From Zhenhengia yiwuensis (lineage in GTDB: Bacteria; Bacillota; Clostridia; Lachnospirales; Cellulosilyticaceae): DNA of 22,910 nucleotides. The notes below the pieces were generated by a model. The model worked only from the letters and a program-made list of their open reading frames with translations. It was not told where the DNA came from and did not search any database. This document shows positions 1 through 8,482 of this stretch, piece by piece. Location of the stretch: the NCBI RefSeq assembly GCF_014384995.1, contig NZ_JACRSY010000042.1, positions 1 through 22,910 of the forward strand, given 5' to 3'. The first letter of the stretch is position 1; the number at the start of each line of letters is the position of its first letter. Position numbers and translations under genes: made by a program.

Positions 1-35
1 TTTCACCTGCACAATTTGAAGAATTAAATTCATAA
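1..35 (+). CDS. C-terminal end of IS3-type transposase OrfB (partial)
   Basis: Only the last ten residues are present, reading SPAQFEELNS then stop at 33-35. IS3-family OrfB (rve integrase domain) proteins typically end in a phrase like LSP-x-(Q/E)-(F/Y), so this looks like the tail of such a transposase. The catalytic DDE residues would lie upstream of the window. Identification is inferred from a very short peptide plus the IS-like end that follows, so it is tentative. Confidence 0.45.
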   Translation, partial: SPAQFEELNS

Positions 36-119
36 AATCAACTTAACTTTGTGTCTACTTTTTATTGACAACTCCACAGTTTTATTATTTAAACTGTCTA
101 CCTTAAGGGGAGCATATCA
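1..119 (+). mobile_element. Right end of an IS3-type insertion sequence (partial)
   Basis: The window opens inside a mobile element. The last codons of a transposase-like reading frame end at 35. They are followed by a short non-coding tail and a terminal segment whose minus-strand reading starts TGATATGCTCCCC at 119. IS3-family elements start with TG and end with CA and have a transposase that stops shortly before the right end, which fits. The left end lies outside the window, so neither the full inverted repeat nor a target duplication can be checked. Family assignment rests on the peptide end and the terminal dinucleotide only. Confidence 0.55.
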
Positions 120-135
120 GTTTGATTAGCACCTT

Positions 136-657
136 TTATTTTTCTATAGCCATATTAAATTGTACAGGGTAAAGAACTTGTCCTTTGAAGTCTAATTCTT
201 CAGGACTAAGTTTTTTCACAAGAAAAGCTTCTTCTGGGAAGCTAGCAGGTGGTGTAATTTCATATTGAGAAGCTGGTTCAAAACCAAAACGTCCATAGAA
301 TTTTGGATCACCTAATACAATGATGAGCTTATGTCCTAAGTATTTTGCTTTTTTTAGCCCTTCCTCAATAAGTAAACTCCCAATACCTTTTTTCTGAGCG
401 TCTTCTTTTACACCTAGAGGCGCAAGCGCTAAGGCCGGATAAGTTTTATTGCCATCTTTAATAACAACGCGTGTGAAAAGAATATGTCCTAAAATTTCAG
501 AGTTTTCCTCTGCAACTAAAGAAAGTTCACTATGGTAGTAATTAGTTGTTCTAAGTCTGTCAACAAGCTCAGCTTCAATAGTACGATTGAAAGCAGATTG
601 ATGTACAGCAAAGATTGATGTATAGTCATCTTTTTGTTCTGGTCTAATAATCGCCAT
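136..657 (-). CDS. GNAT family N-acetyltransferase (YhbS-like)
   Basis: This 173-residue protein has the single-domain layout of the Gcn5-related N-acetyltransferases, which move an acetyl group from acetyl-CoA to an amine. The N-terminal IIRPEQKDD segment, the LAPLGVKEDAQKKGIGSLLIEEGL stretch (acetyl-CoA binding loop of motif A, Q-K-K-G-I-G) and the later VLGDPKFYGRFGFEPA segment are typical of the YhbS subgroup. The substrate cannot be told. The start ATG at 657 has a clear ribosome binding site (GAAGGAGGG on the minus strand, about 664-672). It is transcribed away from trmL and stands alone between the IS end and a non-coding stretch. No signal peptide or membrane segment is seen. Confidence 0.85.
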   Translation of the reverse strand: MAIIRPEQKDDYTSIFAVHQSAFNRTIEAELVDRLRTTNYYHSELSLVAEENSEILGHILFTRVVIKDGNKTYPALALAPLGVKEDAQKKGIGSLLIEEGLKKAKYLGHKLIIVLGDPKFYGRFGFEPASQYEITPPASFPEEAFLVKKLSPEELDFKGQVLYPVQFNMAIEK

Positions 658-949
658 GTCAGTCCCTCCTTCTAGGTAAGTCTATTTTAACAAATAATAT
701 GTGGATAAGCCATAGATTATGCTTAGAAAATAGATTTAACGCTATTAGATAATGTTTAGAATATATTAAAAATTAATAGATTTTTTGGAGAGAGAATTGT
801 ATGAAATATATCCAGTATGGAAAACACTTTGTATTCTTTAAGTGTTTTAAGGGCAGCACAAGACATAAAATGGGAAGATAGTGCCATTGAACTTGATAAA
901 AGAAAATAAAGTGTACTATAATGAGCATAGAAACTAAGGAGGCATAGCT
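658..949. other. Intergenic region between divergent genes
   Basis: This stretch separates the leftward acetyltransferase from the rightward trmL. It is AT-rich. It holds a perfect 9-bp inverted repeat (AAAACACTT at 821-829, AAGTGTTTT at 840-848) without a following T-run, and the trmL promoter near its right edge. Two very short reading frames (26 and 30 codons, near 801 and 817) lack convincing ribosome binding sites. I see no RNA gene. Confidence 0.5.
893..922 (+). promoter_or_regulatory. Sigma-A type promoter of trmL
   Basis: A TTGATA -35 box (893-898) and a perfect TATAAT -10 box (917-922) are separated by 18 bases, about 28 bases before the trmL start. Confidence 0.75.
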
Positions 950-1438
950 ATGCATATTGTATTACATGAACCAGAAATACCACAAAATACAGGAAATATT
1001 GCGCGTACATGCGCAGCAACAGGTGCCAAACTGCACCTTATTGAGCCATTAGGTTTTTCAATTGATGAAAAAGCTTTAAAGCGTGCAGGTCTTGATTACT
1101 GGCACCTTTTAGATGTTAAAACGTATAAAAACTTTGAGGAATTTCTAGAAAAGAATAACTATCCTAAAATTTATATGGCTACAACCAAGTCTCAACATAC
1201 ACATGTAGATGTGAAGTATGATGAAGACAGCTATATTATGTTTGGGAAAGAAAGTGCAGGGATTCCAGAGGAGATTTTAGTAAAGTACCCAGATACCTGT
1301 GTACGTATTCCTATGATTCCAGAGGCAAGATCACTTAATTTATCTAACTCTGTAGCCGTTATTCTCTATGAGGCTTTAAGACAGACAGATTTTAAACTGC
1401 TTCAGACAGAAGGAGCGCTCCATCGTCTTCATTGGTAA
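950..1438 (+). CDS. trmL: tRNA (cytidine/uridine(34)-2'-O)-methyltransferase TrmL
   Basis: This 162-residue protein is a minimal SPOUT methyltransferase. TrmL methylates the ribose of the wobble nucleotide of certain leucine tRNAs using S-adenosylmethionine. The conserved SPOUT motifs are visible: P-Q-N-T-G-N-I-A-R near residues 11-19, FGKESAGIPEE in the middle, and IPMIPEARSLNLSNSVAV near the C-terminus, which forms the knot that binds SAM. Length is normal for the family (about 155-160 residues). The start ATG has an AAGGAGG ribosome binding site at 936-942 and a near-consensus promoter upstream. It appears to be transcribed alone or with the following hydrolase gene, 82 bases downstream. 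Confidence 0.93.
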   Translation: MHIVLHEPEIPQNTGNIARTCAATGAKLHLIEPLGFSIDEKALKRAGLDYWHLLDVKTYKNFEEFLEKNNYPKIYMATTKSQHTHVDVKYDEDSYIMFGKESAGIPEEILVKYPDTCVRIPMIPEARSLNLSNSVAVILYEALRQTDFKLLQTEGALHRLHW

Positions 1439-1520
1439 GAAAAATATCTCTTGATGTATAGAATGGATAAAGCTGTATCATAATATAACAGTATTTGAAA
1501 AATTATACTCAGGAGGAACT

Positions 1521-2216
1521 ATGAGAACATTAAAGAGGCATATACTTGTAATGGGATTCATCTTATGTACATGTGTAAATGTATATGCGGCTAATAGTGG
1601 AAGTCAAAGTTTATTTCCTAAGTCTCTTGGTATGACTGGCGAGATAGTAGGAAAAAATGTTAATATACGTAATCATCCAGATGTACATGCAGATGTTATT
1701 GAGAAGGTAAGCCATAAACCTGTTCAAGTAGTAGGCAAGAACCACGAATGGTATAAGGTTTTAACACAAAACGGAGAAGGCTGGGTGTATAATACGTATA
1801 TAGAGGTGCAGCGTGAAGAACTTATTCCTTATGCTAAGGTGAAAGGCGAAGAACTTGTAGAGTATGGCTTACAGTTTCTAGGTACACCTTATGTATGGGG
1901 TGGAAATAACTTAACGGGTGGTGTAGACTGTTCAGGCTTTACCCAACAAGTATTTGGTGCTTTTGATATTGATATCAGCAGAGTTTCTTATATGCAGGCT
2001 TTAGATGGCAAAGAAGTCAGTAAGAATGAATTAAGAACAGGGGATCTTATTTTCTTTGATACAACAGGTATCAATAATGGTCAGATTTCACATGTGGGTA
2101 TCTATATGGGAGATGACAAGTTTATTCACTCAGAAAGTACAAGAGGTGTGACGGTTAGTAATCTAAGCAGTGGTTATTATACACGTAACTATGTAAAAGC
2201 CATTCGTGTGCTTTAA
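1521..2216 (+). CDS. Secreted SH3b - NlpC/P60 peptidoglycan endopeptidase
   Basis: This 231-residue exported enzyme probably cuts peptide stems of peptidoglycan (D-gamma-glutamyl-diamino acid bonds, as is usual for NlpC/P60). Residues 1-23 form a signal peptide with likely cleavage after VYA. Residues about 40-94 are a bacterial SH3 domain (VNIRNHP, GWVYNTYI) that binds the wall. Residues about 105-231 are the NlpC/P60 domain. The catalytic residues are visible: Cys137 in GGVDCSGF, His191 in SHVGIYMG and His203 in FIHSES. The start ATG follows AGGAGG at 1511-1516. A strong terminator follows the stop, so it ends its transcription unit. The physiological role (growth, separation or sporulation) cannot be told. 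Confidence 0.92.
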   Translation: MRTLKRHILVMGFILCTCVNVYAANSGSQSLFPKSLGMTGEIVGKNVNIRNHPDVHADVIEKVSHKPVQVVGKNHEWYKVLTQNGEGWVYNTYIEVQREELIPYAKVKGEELVEYGLQFLGTPYVWGGNNLTGGVDCSGFTQQVFGAFDIDISRVSYMQALDGKEVSKNELRTGDLIFFDTTGINNGQISHVGIYMGDDKFIHSESTRGVTVSNLSSGYYTRNYVKAIRVL

Positions 2217-2228
2217 TGGATGAAGAAA

Positions 2229-2259
2229 AGAGGCTACTTATCAAGTAGCTTCTTTTTTT
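2229..2259 (+). terminator. Intrinsic terminator after NlpC/P60 gene
   Basis: An 11-bp stem (AGAGGCTACTT at 2229-2239 with AAGTAGCTTCT at 2243-2253, one G-U pair) with a 3-base loop runs directly into a T-run. Confidence 0.88.
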
Positions 2260-2338
2260 GTTTTCAAAAGCTCAAAAATGTGTAATAATAAGGATAAAAT
2301 GAGATATAAAAGGAAGAAAGTATAGAGGGTTATTGATT

Positions 2339-4738
2339 ATGAATGAAAGAACCTTAAAAAAATTAGAATTTCATAAGATAAAAGAAATGCTTAAAGCACA
2401 CGCTGTAACGGAGAGCGGTAAAGAACGTGTAGAAGCACTCCTTCCAAGCTCTGACTATGAAGAAGTTGTAAAGCTTCAACAAGAAACAGCCGAGGCTTTA
2501 GCTATGTCTGTTAAAAAAGGTAAAGCACCTCTTGGCAGCACAAAAGAGATTCGCACAGCTCTAAAACGTGTGGAAATAGGTGCTATATTAAGCAGTGGGG
2601 AGCTTCTTAATATAGCCAGTATTCTAAGAACAAGTAGACGCCTTAAAAGTTATTACAAGGAAGATGTAGAAGAAGTTAAGTCGCCAGCTCTTGAAGGTTA
2701 CTTTGAAAGTTTAGCAGTATACCCTGATGTAGAACGTGAAATTACACGTTGTATTGTAGCAGTAGATGAAATTGCAGATGATGCATCACCTGAACTTGCT
2801 CAAATTAGAAAGCAAATAAAAGCAGCTAATGGCAAAATCCGTGAGACCCTTCATAGTATTATTTATTCTTCAAAATATCAGGACATGCTTCAAGAGGCCG
2901 TTGTAACGATGCGTCAGGACCGCTACTGTGTACCGGTTAAAGTGGAGTATAAGAATGCTTTTAAGGGGATTGTACATGACCAATCTTCAACCGGTTCAAC
3001 TGTATTTATGGAGCCAGTAGCAGTTGTAGAATTAAACAACAACCTTAAAGGGCTTCATATGAAAGAAGTGGATGAAATCGAAAAGATTTTAACGAACCTT
3101 ACGAATTTAGTAGCAGATGTAGCACCATTTATTTTAATGAACTATGAGAATATTACAGCGTTAGATGTGATTTTTGCTAAAGCAGAATTTGCTCTTAAAA
3201 TCGATGCAAGAGAGCCAAAACTTAATAATAAAGGGTATATTAATCTTAAAAAAGCAAGACATCCACTCCTTAATCAAAATGAAGTTGTGCCTATTGATGT
3301 GTATGTAGGGGATCAGTTTACGACTCTTCTTATTACAGGACCTAATACAGGGGGGAAAACCGTAACACTTAAAACATTAGGTGTCTTTACACTTATGGCA
3401 CAAGCAGGGATGCAGATTCCAGCAGGTGAAGGAAGTATGATTAATGTCTTTGATGATGTTTTTGCAGATTTAGGTGATGAACAAAGTATTGAGCAAAGCT
3501 TAAGTACCTTCTCAGCTCATATGACTAACTTAGTGCGTATTTTAAATGATATGACACTTAATTCACTTATTTTACTTGATGAGGTAGGTTCAGGTACTGA
3601 CCCAATTGAAGGGGCAGCTTTAGCTATGTCTATTTTAGAGCATTTAAGAAAGCAACAAATTCGTACGGTTGCTACAACACACTATAGCGAACTTAAGCTC
3701 TATGCTGTTTCAACAGAGGGCGTAGAAAATGCAAGTTGTGAATTTGATGTAGAATCTTTAAGACCAACTTATAAGTTACTTATTGGTGTACCAGGTAAGA
3801 GTAATGCTTTTGCCATTTCTATGAAGCTTGGACTTCCAGAACATCTTATTGAAGATGCAAAACAGTTTTTACATAAAGAAAATGTAAAAATGGAAGATAT
3901 TTTAGTAGAGTTAGAATATAGTAAACGTATGTCTGAGATTGAAAAAGAAAAAGCAGAAGGCTTTAGAAAAGAAGCCGAACGCTTAAAAGATGAAATCCAG
4001 AAAGAACGTAAAAAACTTGAAAAATCTAAACAAAAAATCATGGAACGTGCAAATGAGAAAGCGAATGTCCTCTTAAAAGAAGTACAAAAGCAAGCTGATG
4101 ATATGTTAAAAGAAGTACGTCAGGCAGCACGTCAGGCACAAGTTGTTATTGATGAAAAAGGTCTTCATGATGCTAAGAAGCAATTAACAGAAGGGACTAC
4201 TAAGATGCAGGGTAAACTGCAAAAAGCTGTAGGGCGCAAAGTAGGACACAAAAAGGTTTCTAAAAATATTCAACCAGGTGAAAAAGTTATGGTTACAACC
4301 CTTATGCAGCCAGGTGTTATTTTAGAAGCACCAGATAGCAGTGGTAAAGTACTTGTACAGGTAGGGATTCTTCCTGTTAAAGTGAAACTGACAGATCTTC
4401 AACGCATGGATGAAGAAGCTGTGTCTCAACCAGTTAAAAAAGATAAACCTAAAACAAATAGCGGTGTAAGTCATCGTATTAGTAAAACCATGAACATTAA
4501 AACAGATGTAGATGTAAGAGGCTTAATGGTAGATGAGGCACTACCTATTGTAGATAAATATTTAGATGATGCTTACCTTTCAGGCCTTAAACAAGTAACG
4601 ATTATTCATGGTAAAGGCACAGGTGCCTTAAGACAAGCTGTTACGCAGATGCTAAAACGCCACCCACATGTTGCTTCACATAGACCAGGTCTATATGGTG
4701 AAGGTGAAATGGGTGTAACAGTTGTAGAAATTAAATAA
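2339..4738 (+). CDS. mutS2: MutS2 family ATPase/endonuclease with Smr domain
   Basis: This 799-residue protein is MutS2. Members of this family bind branched DNA and suppress recombination; in Bacillus subtilis MutS2 also splits collided ribosomes. It has the MutS core and ATPase (Walker A GPNTGGKT at residues 334-341, Walker B LLDEVGSGTDP with Asp414-Glu415), a long charged coiled-coil/clamp region (about 515-610), a KOW-like segment, and a C-terminal Smr nuclease domain (DVRG near 722-726 and HGKGTGALR). It lacks the mismatch-recognition domain of MutS. I place the start at ATG 2339 because AGAGGG at 2324-2329 is well spaced for it; a TTG two codons earlier is too close. The response-regulator gene follows after 15 bases, so the two are likely co-transcribed. 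Confidence 0.95.
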   Translation: MNERTLKKLEFHKIKEMLKAHAVTESGKERVEALLPSSDYEEVVKLQQETAEALAMSVKKGKAPLGSTKEIRTALKRVEIGAILSSGELLNIASILRTSRRLKSYYKEDVEEVKSPALEGYFESLAVYPDVEREITRCIVAVDEIADDASPELAQIRKQIKAANGKIRETLHSIIYSSKYQDMLQEAVVTMRQDRYCVPVKVEYKNAFKGIVHDQSSTGSTVFMEPVAVVELNNNLKGLHMKEVDEIEKILTNLTNLVADVAPFILMNYENITALDVIFAKAEFALKIDAREPKLNNKGYINLKKARHPLLNQNEVVPIDVYVGDQFTTLLITGPNTGGKTVTLKTLGVFTLMAQAGMQIPAGEGSMINVFDDVFADLGDEQSIEQSLSTFSAHMTNLVRILNDMTLNSLILLDEVGSGTDPIEGAALAMSILEHLRKQQIRTVATTHYSELKLYAVSTEGVENASCEFDVESLRPTYKLLIGVPGKSNAFAISMKLGLPEHLIEDAKQFLHKENVKMEDILVELEYSKRMSEIEKEKAEGFRKEAERLKDEIQKERKKLEKSKQKIMERANEKANVLLKEVQKQADDMLKEVRQAARQAQVVIDEKGLHDAKKQLTEGTTKMQGKLQKAVGRKVGHKKVSKNIQPGEKVMVTTLMQPGVILEAPDSSGKVLVQVGILPVKVKLTDLQRMDEEAVSQPVKKDKPKTNSGVSHRISKTMNIKTDVDVRGLMVDEALPIVDKYLDDAYLSGLKQVTIIHGKGTGALRQAVTQMLKRHPHVASHRPGLYGEGEMGVTVVEIK

Positions 4739-4753
4739 TAAGGAGGAAAACTT

Positions 4754-5443
4754 ATGAATAAGACAAAAATTCTCGTTGTAGATGACGATACGAATATTGC
4801 AGAACTAATTTCCCTATACCTTCAAAAGGAAGGGTATGAAACACAAGAAGTATACAGTGGTAAACAAGCTGTTGAAGTTTATGAAACTTATAAACCAGAT
4901 TTAATCTTACTAGATGTTATGCTACCTGAAATGGACGGTTATGATGTATGTAAGGCTATAAGACGCACAAGCAAAACACCTATTATTATGCTCACAGCTA
5001 AATGTGATGTATTTGATAAAGTATTAGGCTTAGAACTTGGTGCTGATGACTATATTTCAAAACCATTTGATCCAAAAGAACTTATTGCACGTGTTAAAGC
5101 TGTACTAAGAAGAACCATTAAAGATGAAGAAGTGCCTATAGAGGTGAAAAATCGTATTGTACTCGAAGACCTTATTGTCGATAAAGACAATTATTCAGTA
5201 ACTTATCAAGGTAACTTATTAGAATTACCACCAAAGGAACTTGAAGTGCTTTACTTCCTTGCAAGTCATCCGAAACAAGTATTTACAAGAGAGCAGCTTT
5301 TAGACAAAATCTGGGGCTATGATTTTGTAGGTGATACACGTACAGTAGATGTGCATATTAAAAGGCTAAGAGATAAATTTGAAGGTGATCATCCATGGAG
5401 TATAAAAACAGTATGGGGAGTAGGATACAAGTTCGAGAGATAA
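4754..5443 (+). CDS. OmpR/PhoB-family response regulator
   Basis: This 229-residue transcription regulator has an N-terminal receiver domain (about 5-118) and a C-terminal winged-helix DNA-binding domain (about 130-228). The acidic pocket DDD at 10-12, phosphoacceptor Asp54 (LILLDVMLPEMDGYD), Thr81 and Lys103 (ISKPFDP) are all present, so phosphorylation should work. The C-terminal domain ends in the usual RTVDVHIKRLRDK and WGVGYKF motifs. The start has an AAGGAGG site at 4740-4746, 15 bases after mutS2. It overlaps the downstream kinase gene by 49 bases, which marks them as a partner pair. The target genes are unknown; the adjacent HtrA protease suggests envelope stress, but that is inference. 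Confidence 0.93.
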   Translation: MNKTKILVVDDDTNIAELISLYLQKEGYETQEVYSGKQAVEVYETYKPDLILLDVMLPEMDGYDVCKAIRRTSKTPIIMLTAKCDVFDKVLGLELGADDYISKPFDPKELIARVKAVLRRTIKDEEVPIEVKNRIVLEDLIVDKDNYSVTYQGNLLELPPKELEVLYFLASHPKQVFTREQLLDKIWGYDFVGDTRTVDVHIKRLRDKFEGDHPWSIKTVWGVGYKFER

Positions 5444-6879
5444 AGAGAAAATCTCTGTTTCCAACTTTATTTAGTAAACTACTTACTTTATACCTAAGTA
5501 TTTTAGTTGTTACTTTTATATTCTTCTTTGCGATCTTCTCGAATGCTTTTCAAAAATACTATGTAGACTATACAGAAAATATTATGATTAAGCAGGCGAA
5601 GCTGATTGCAAGTGAGTATCAAGAAGTAGGAAGTATGAAACAATCTTTGCAAAAGACGTTAGAACGTGTCTTCTTGCGTGTAGAAGTATTAGACAGCTAT
5701 CTAGATGCGACAACTTGGATTGTAGACAGAGATTATAATATGGTAGTGGCTTCAGGCAAGCAGGATTCTATGATGATGGACCGTAAGCTTGCCAACCCAG
5801 AAGTCATTCAGGAAGTGTTTAAAGGCAATGTTATTTCACAGCAGACAGGGTTTGAGCAGTACTTTGCGACACCAGTACTCACAGTAGGCTATCCGATTAT
5901 ACTTGGTAATCAGATCGAATATGCACTCTTTATTCACACACCTATGCCTCAGATTCAGAAAATCATTGATGAAGTACGTGATATTTTAATGAAGGCTGTA
6001 TTTATTACAACGAGTATAATTTTTGTACTTATTTATTTTATGTCTAAGCAGATGACTAAACCGCTTAAACAAATGAACCAAATTGCTAAGAAAATTGCTA
6101 ATGGGGACTTTGAAAAGCGTGTATCAATAGATGGAGAGGATGAAATCAGTCAGCTAGGTAGCTCTCTTAACTATATGGCAGGAGAGTTAGATAAGATAGA
6201 GGCTAACCGTAAGTCCTTTATCGCCAATGTATCTCATGATATGCGTTCGCCCCTTACGTCTATACAGGGCTTTGTTACAGCCATTTTAGATGGGACAATC
6301 CCACCCGAAAAGCACGAGAAGTATTTACGCATTGTTCTTAATGAGTCACAGCGTATGATTAAGATGACCAATGATATTTTAGAACTGAATAAAATGGAAG
6401 AAGGTAATTTGCCCCTTAAGAAGATGGAATTTGACATTCATGAAATGATTCGTGACCTTTTAGATAACTTTGAGCAGGTTACGAAAGAGAAAGAAGTCAA
6501 GGTCAATGTGATTTTAGATAAAAAAGATCAGATGGTGTTTGCAGATCCTGAAAAAATAGCCAGAGTTGTTCAAAATTTATTAGATAACGCGTTTAAATTT
6601 GTTAACAAACAGGGAACAATTGAGGTAGAGACTGTAGCTAAACAACATAAAATATGGGTCTATATCCGTAACAGTGGCCCGGCTATTCCAGAAGAAGAAC
6701 AAAAAAATATATGGGAACGCTTCTATAAGGCTGATTTATCAAGAGGTAAAGATAAAAAGGGCATGGGTATAGGTCTTGTCATTGTAAAAGAAACCATGAA
6801 ACAGCATAATGAAGAACTCGGTATTATCTCTAAAGAAGGTGAAATGGTCACATTTTATTTCACACTTTCTAAGATTTAG
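5395..6879 (+). CDS. Membrane sensor histidine kinase (HAMP-HisKA-HATPase)
   Basis: This 494-residue kinase should phosphorylate the preceding regulator. Membrane segments lie at about residues 26-48 and 200-218, bounding a roughly 150-residue extracellular sensor region. A HAMP linker (about 219-270) follows, then the HisKA domain with the phosphorylated His281 in SHDMRSPLTS, and the ATPase domain with an N-box at Asn398 (NLLDNAFKF) and GMGIGLVIVKE. The chosen start, ATG 5395, lies inside the regulator gene; AAGGTGATC at 5382-5390 is a long match to the 16S anti-Shine-Dalgarno. A second in-frame ATG at 5413 is possible. Such overlap suggests translational coupling. The signal sensed is not evident. 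Confidence 0.92.
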   Translation: MEYKNSMGSRIQVREIKRKSLFPTLFSKLLTLYLSILVVTFIFFFAIFSNAFQKYYVDYTENIMIKQAKLIASEYQEVGSMKQSLQKTLERVFLRVEVLDSYLDATTWIVDRDYNMVVASGKQDSMMMDRKLANPEVIQEVFKGNVISQQTGFEQYFATPVLTVGYPIILGNQIEYALFIHTPMPQIQKIIDEVRDILMKAVFITTSIIFVLIYFMSKQMTKPLKQMNQIAKKIANGDFEKRVSIDGEDEISQLGSSLNYMAGELDKIEANRKSFIANVSHDMRSPLTSIQGFVTAILDGTIPPEKHEKYLRIVLNESQRMIKMTNDILELNKMEEGNLPLKKMEFDIHEMIRDLLDNFEQVTKEKEVKVNVILDKKDQMVFADPEKIARVVQNLLDNAFKFVNKQGTIEVETVAKQHKIWVYIRNSGPAIPEEEQKNIWERFYKADLSRGKDKKGMGIGLVIVKETMKQHNEELGIISKEGEMVTFYFTLSKI

Positions 6880-6983
6880 TTCAAAATAATACTACCTTCT
6901 TTTTACAATGTGTTAATACAGTATTCAAAAAGCAACCCTATACTACAGTCATAAGATAAGAAGTTGTAAATGGAGGCGACGTT

Positions 6984-8393
6984 ATGCAAGACAATAACTT
7001 AAATAATCCTAATGAACAAGATTCAATTATAGATGTACCTTATACATCAGAGCCAAAGCCAGAAGATGAAATGAATCAAGAAGAAGCTACTTATGCAAAG
7101 GAAACAGCTCAGCCAAGAGCTAATAAAGATATTCCTCTTCCACCTTACATTGAGCCAAATGGGACTTATTATCATGAAACCATTAAAGAGAAGAAACGTG
7201 GAAGTAAGGCAAGTAAGAAACAAGGGCCTGGTGGTTTCGGTAAGTTTGCAGCAGGGCTTGTTATTGTAAGTATGGTAGGTGGTGTATCATTAGGCGCAGG
7301 TTATGCTTTTACAGCACCTCTTGCAAATAAGCTCTATGAAGACAAGTACGGTATTACAAGAGAAGTTGCAGAAAAAAATGAAGTAACACCTTATGCACAG
7401 TCAACAGGGTATGTAACACCACTTTCAGTGAATAATTCTATTGCAGATATTGCAGAAAGTGTAGGGCCATCTGTTGTATCCATTAAAAATAATAAACTTA
7501 TAACAACATGGGCAGGGGAATTTAATCAAGAAGGACTTGGTTCAGGTGTTATCTTTAAGGTAGATGATCAGAAAGTGTATATCATTTCTAATGCACACGT
7601 TGTTGAAGGAGCTACTACACTTACTGTTACATTCTTAGGGAACTCAAAAGTGCCAGCCAATATTGTTGGGTATGATACCATAACAGACATTGCAGTAGTA
7701 GCTGTAGATAAAGCAGATATTCCAGCTGATATTGTAGGCCAAATTAAACCAGCTATATTAGGAGACAATGACAAGCTTCGCGTAGGTGACTTAGCCGTGG
7801 CTATTGGTACACCAATTGATGAGGCTTATGAAAATACAGTAACAGTAGGGGTAGTAAGTGCCCTTGACCGTGAAATTAGTTTAACAGATCAAAAGCTTAA
7901 CTTAATCCAAACGGATGCAGCCATTAACCCTGGTAACAGTGGTGGCGCTTTGGTAGGGCCAACAGGTGAAGTTGTTGGAATTAATACGATTAAGTTAGTT
8001 GATAGTGAAATTGAAGGTATGGGCTTTGCGATTCCAATCAATGACGTTAAACCGATTGTAGAAGAGCTTATGACAACAGGTAGCATTGCAAGACCAGTGC
8101 TTGGTATTGTAGGAGAAAACCTTACAGAAGAACTCGGTAATTACTGGGATATTCCAGTAGGGATTATGGTTGTACAGGTACAGCCAGGTACAAGTGCTGA
8201 TGTAGCAGGTATTAAACAAGGAGATGTTATCCTTGAATTTGATGGACAACGTATCAGTACGATGGAAGAACTTAAGGAGTTACTTTTAGATAGAAAAGTA
8301 GGGGACCAAGTGAAAGTTAAAGTAGTACGTGGTTCACAAAAACTTACACTAGATGTAAAACTTCAAGGAAAAGCACAGCCAGCTGTACAATAA
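6984..8393 (+). CDS. htrA: HtrA/DegP-type membrane-anchored serine protease with PDZ domain
   Basis: This 469-residue protease/chaperone handles misfolded proteins outside the membrane. A charged cytoplasmic N-terminal tail of about 85 residues is followed by one membrane segment (about 86-110), a trypsin-like domain (about 150-345) and one PDZ domain (about 365-460). The catalytic triad is visible: His205 (SNAHVV), Asp235 (TDIAVV) and Ser319 (NPGNSGGAL). This is the usual Gram-positive HtrA layout. The start has GGAGG at 6972-6976. It lies 104 bases after the kinase gene, and a strong terminator closes the unit. In Bacillus, HtrA-type genes are controlled by the CssRS envelope-stress two-component system, so control by the upstream pair is a reasonable inference. 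Confidence 0.94.
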   Translation: MQDNNLNNPNEQDSIIDVPYTSEPKPEDEMNQEEATYAKETAQPRANKDIPLPPYIEPNGTYYHETIKEKKRGSKASKKQGPGGFGKFAAGLVIVSMVGGVSLGAGYAFTAPLANKLYEDKYGITREVAEKNEVTPYAQSTGYVTPLSVNNSIADIAESVGPSVVSIKNNKLITTWAGEFNQEGLGSGVIFKVDDQKVYIISNAHVVEGATTLTVTFLGNSKVPANIVGYDTITDIAVVAVDKADIPADIVGQIKPAILGDNDKLRVGDLAVAIGTPIDEAYENTVTVGVVSALDREISLTDQKLNLIQTDAAINPGNSGGALVGPTGEVVGINTIKLVDSEIEGMGFAIPINDVKPIVEELMTTGSIARPVLGIVGENLTEELGNYWDIPVGIMVVQVQPGTSADVAGIKQGDVILEFDGQRISTMEELKELLLDRKVGDQVKVKVVRGSQKLTLDVKLQGKAQPAVQ

Positions 8394-8398
8394 ATTGA

Positions 8399-8432
8399 AA
8401 AAGAATGCCGAGGACACCCTCGGCATTCTTTT
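8399..8432 (+). terminator. Strong intrinsic terminator after htrA
   Basis: A perfect 13-bp stem (AAGAATGCCGAGG at 8401-8413 with CCTCGGCATTCTT at 8418-8430) has a 4-base loop. Flanking A and T residues extend the pairing, so it may work in both directions. Confidence 0.93.
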
Positions 8433-8448
8433 ATATTGCAAAGATTTA

Positions 8449-8457
8449 TGATACAAT
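8449..8457 (+). promoter_or_regulatory. Possible extended -10 promoter of yhaM
   Basis: TG-A-TACAAT at 8449-8457 is an extended -10 element just after the htrA terminator and about 26 bases before the yhaM start. No good -35 box is seen, which is acceptable for extended -10 promoters. Confidence 0.45.
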
Positions 8458-8482
8458 GTAAGGCAGTAAAGGAGCGGATACT

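Noticed and set aside
801..909. Two short frames (26 codons from 801, 30 codons from 817) before trmL
   Set aside because: Neither has a convincing ribosome binding site, one overlaps the hairpin and promoter, and neither resembles a known peptide.
2333..2338. TTG start two codons before the chosen mutS2 ATG
   Set aside because: The AGAGGG site ends only three bases before it, which is too close; ATG 2339 has normal spacing.
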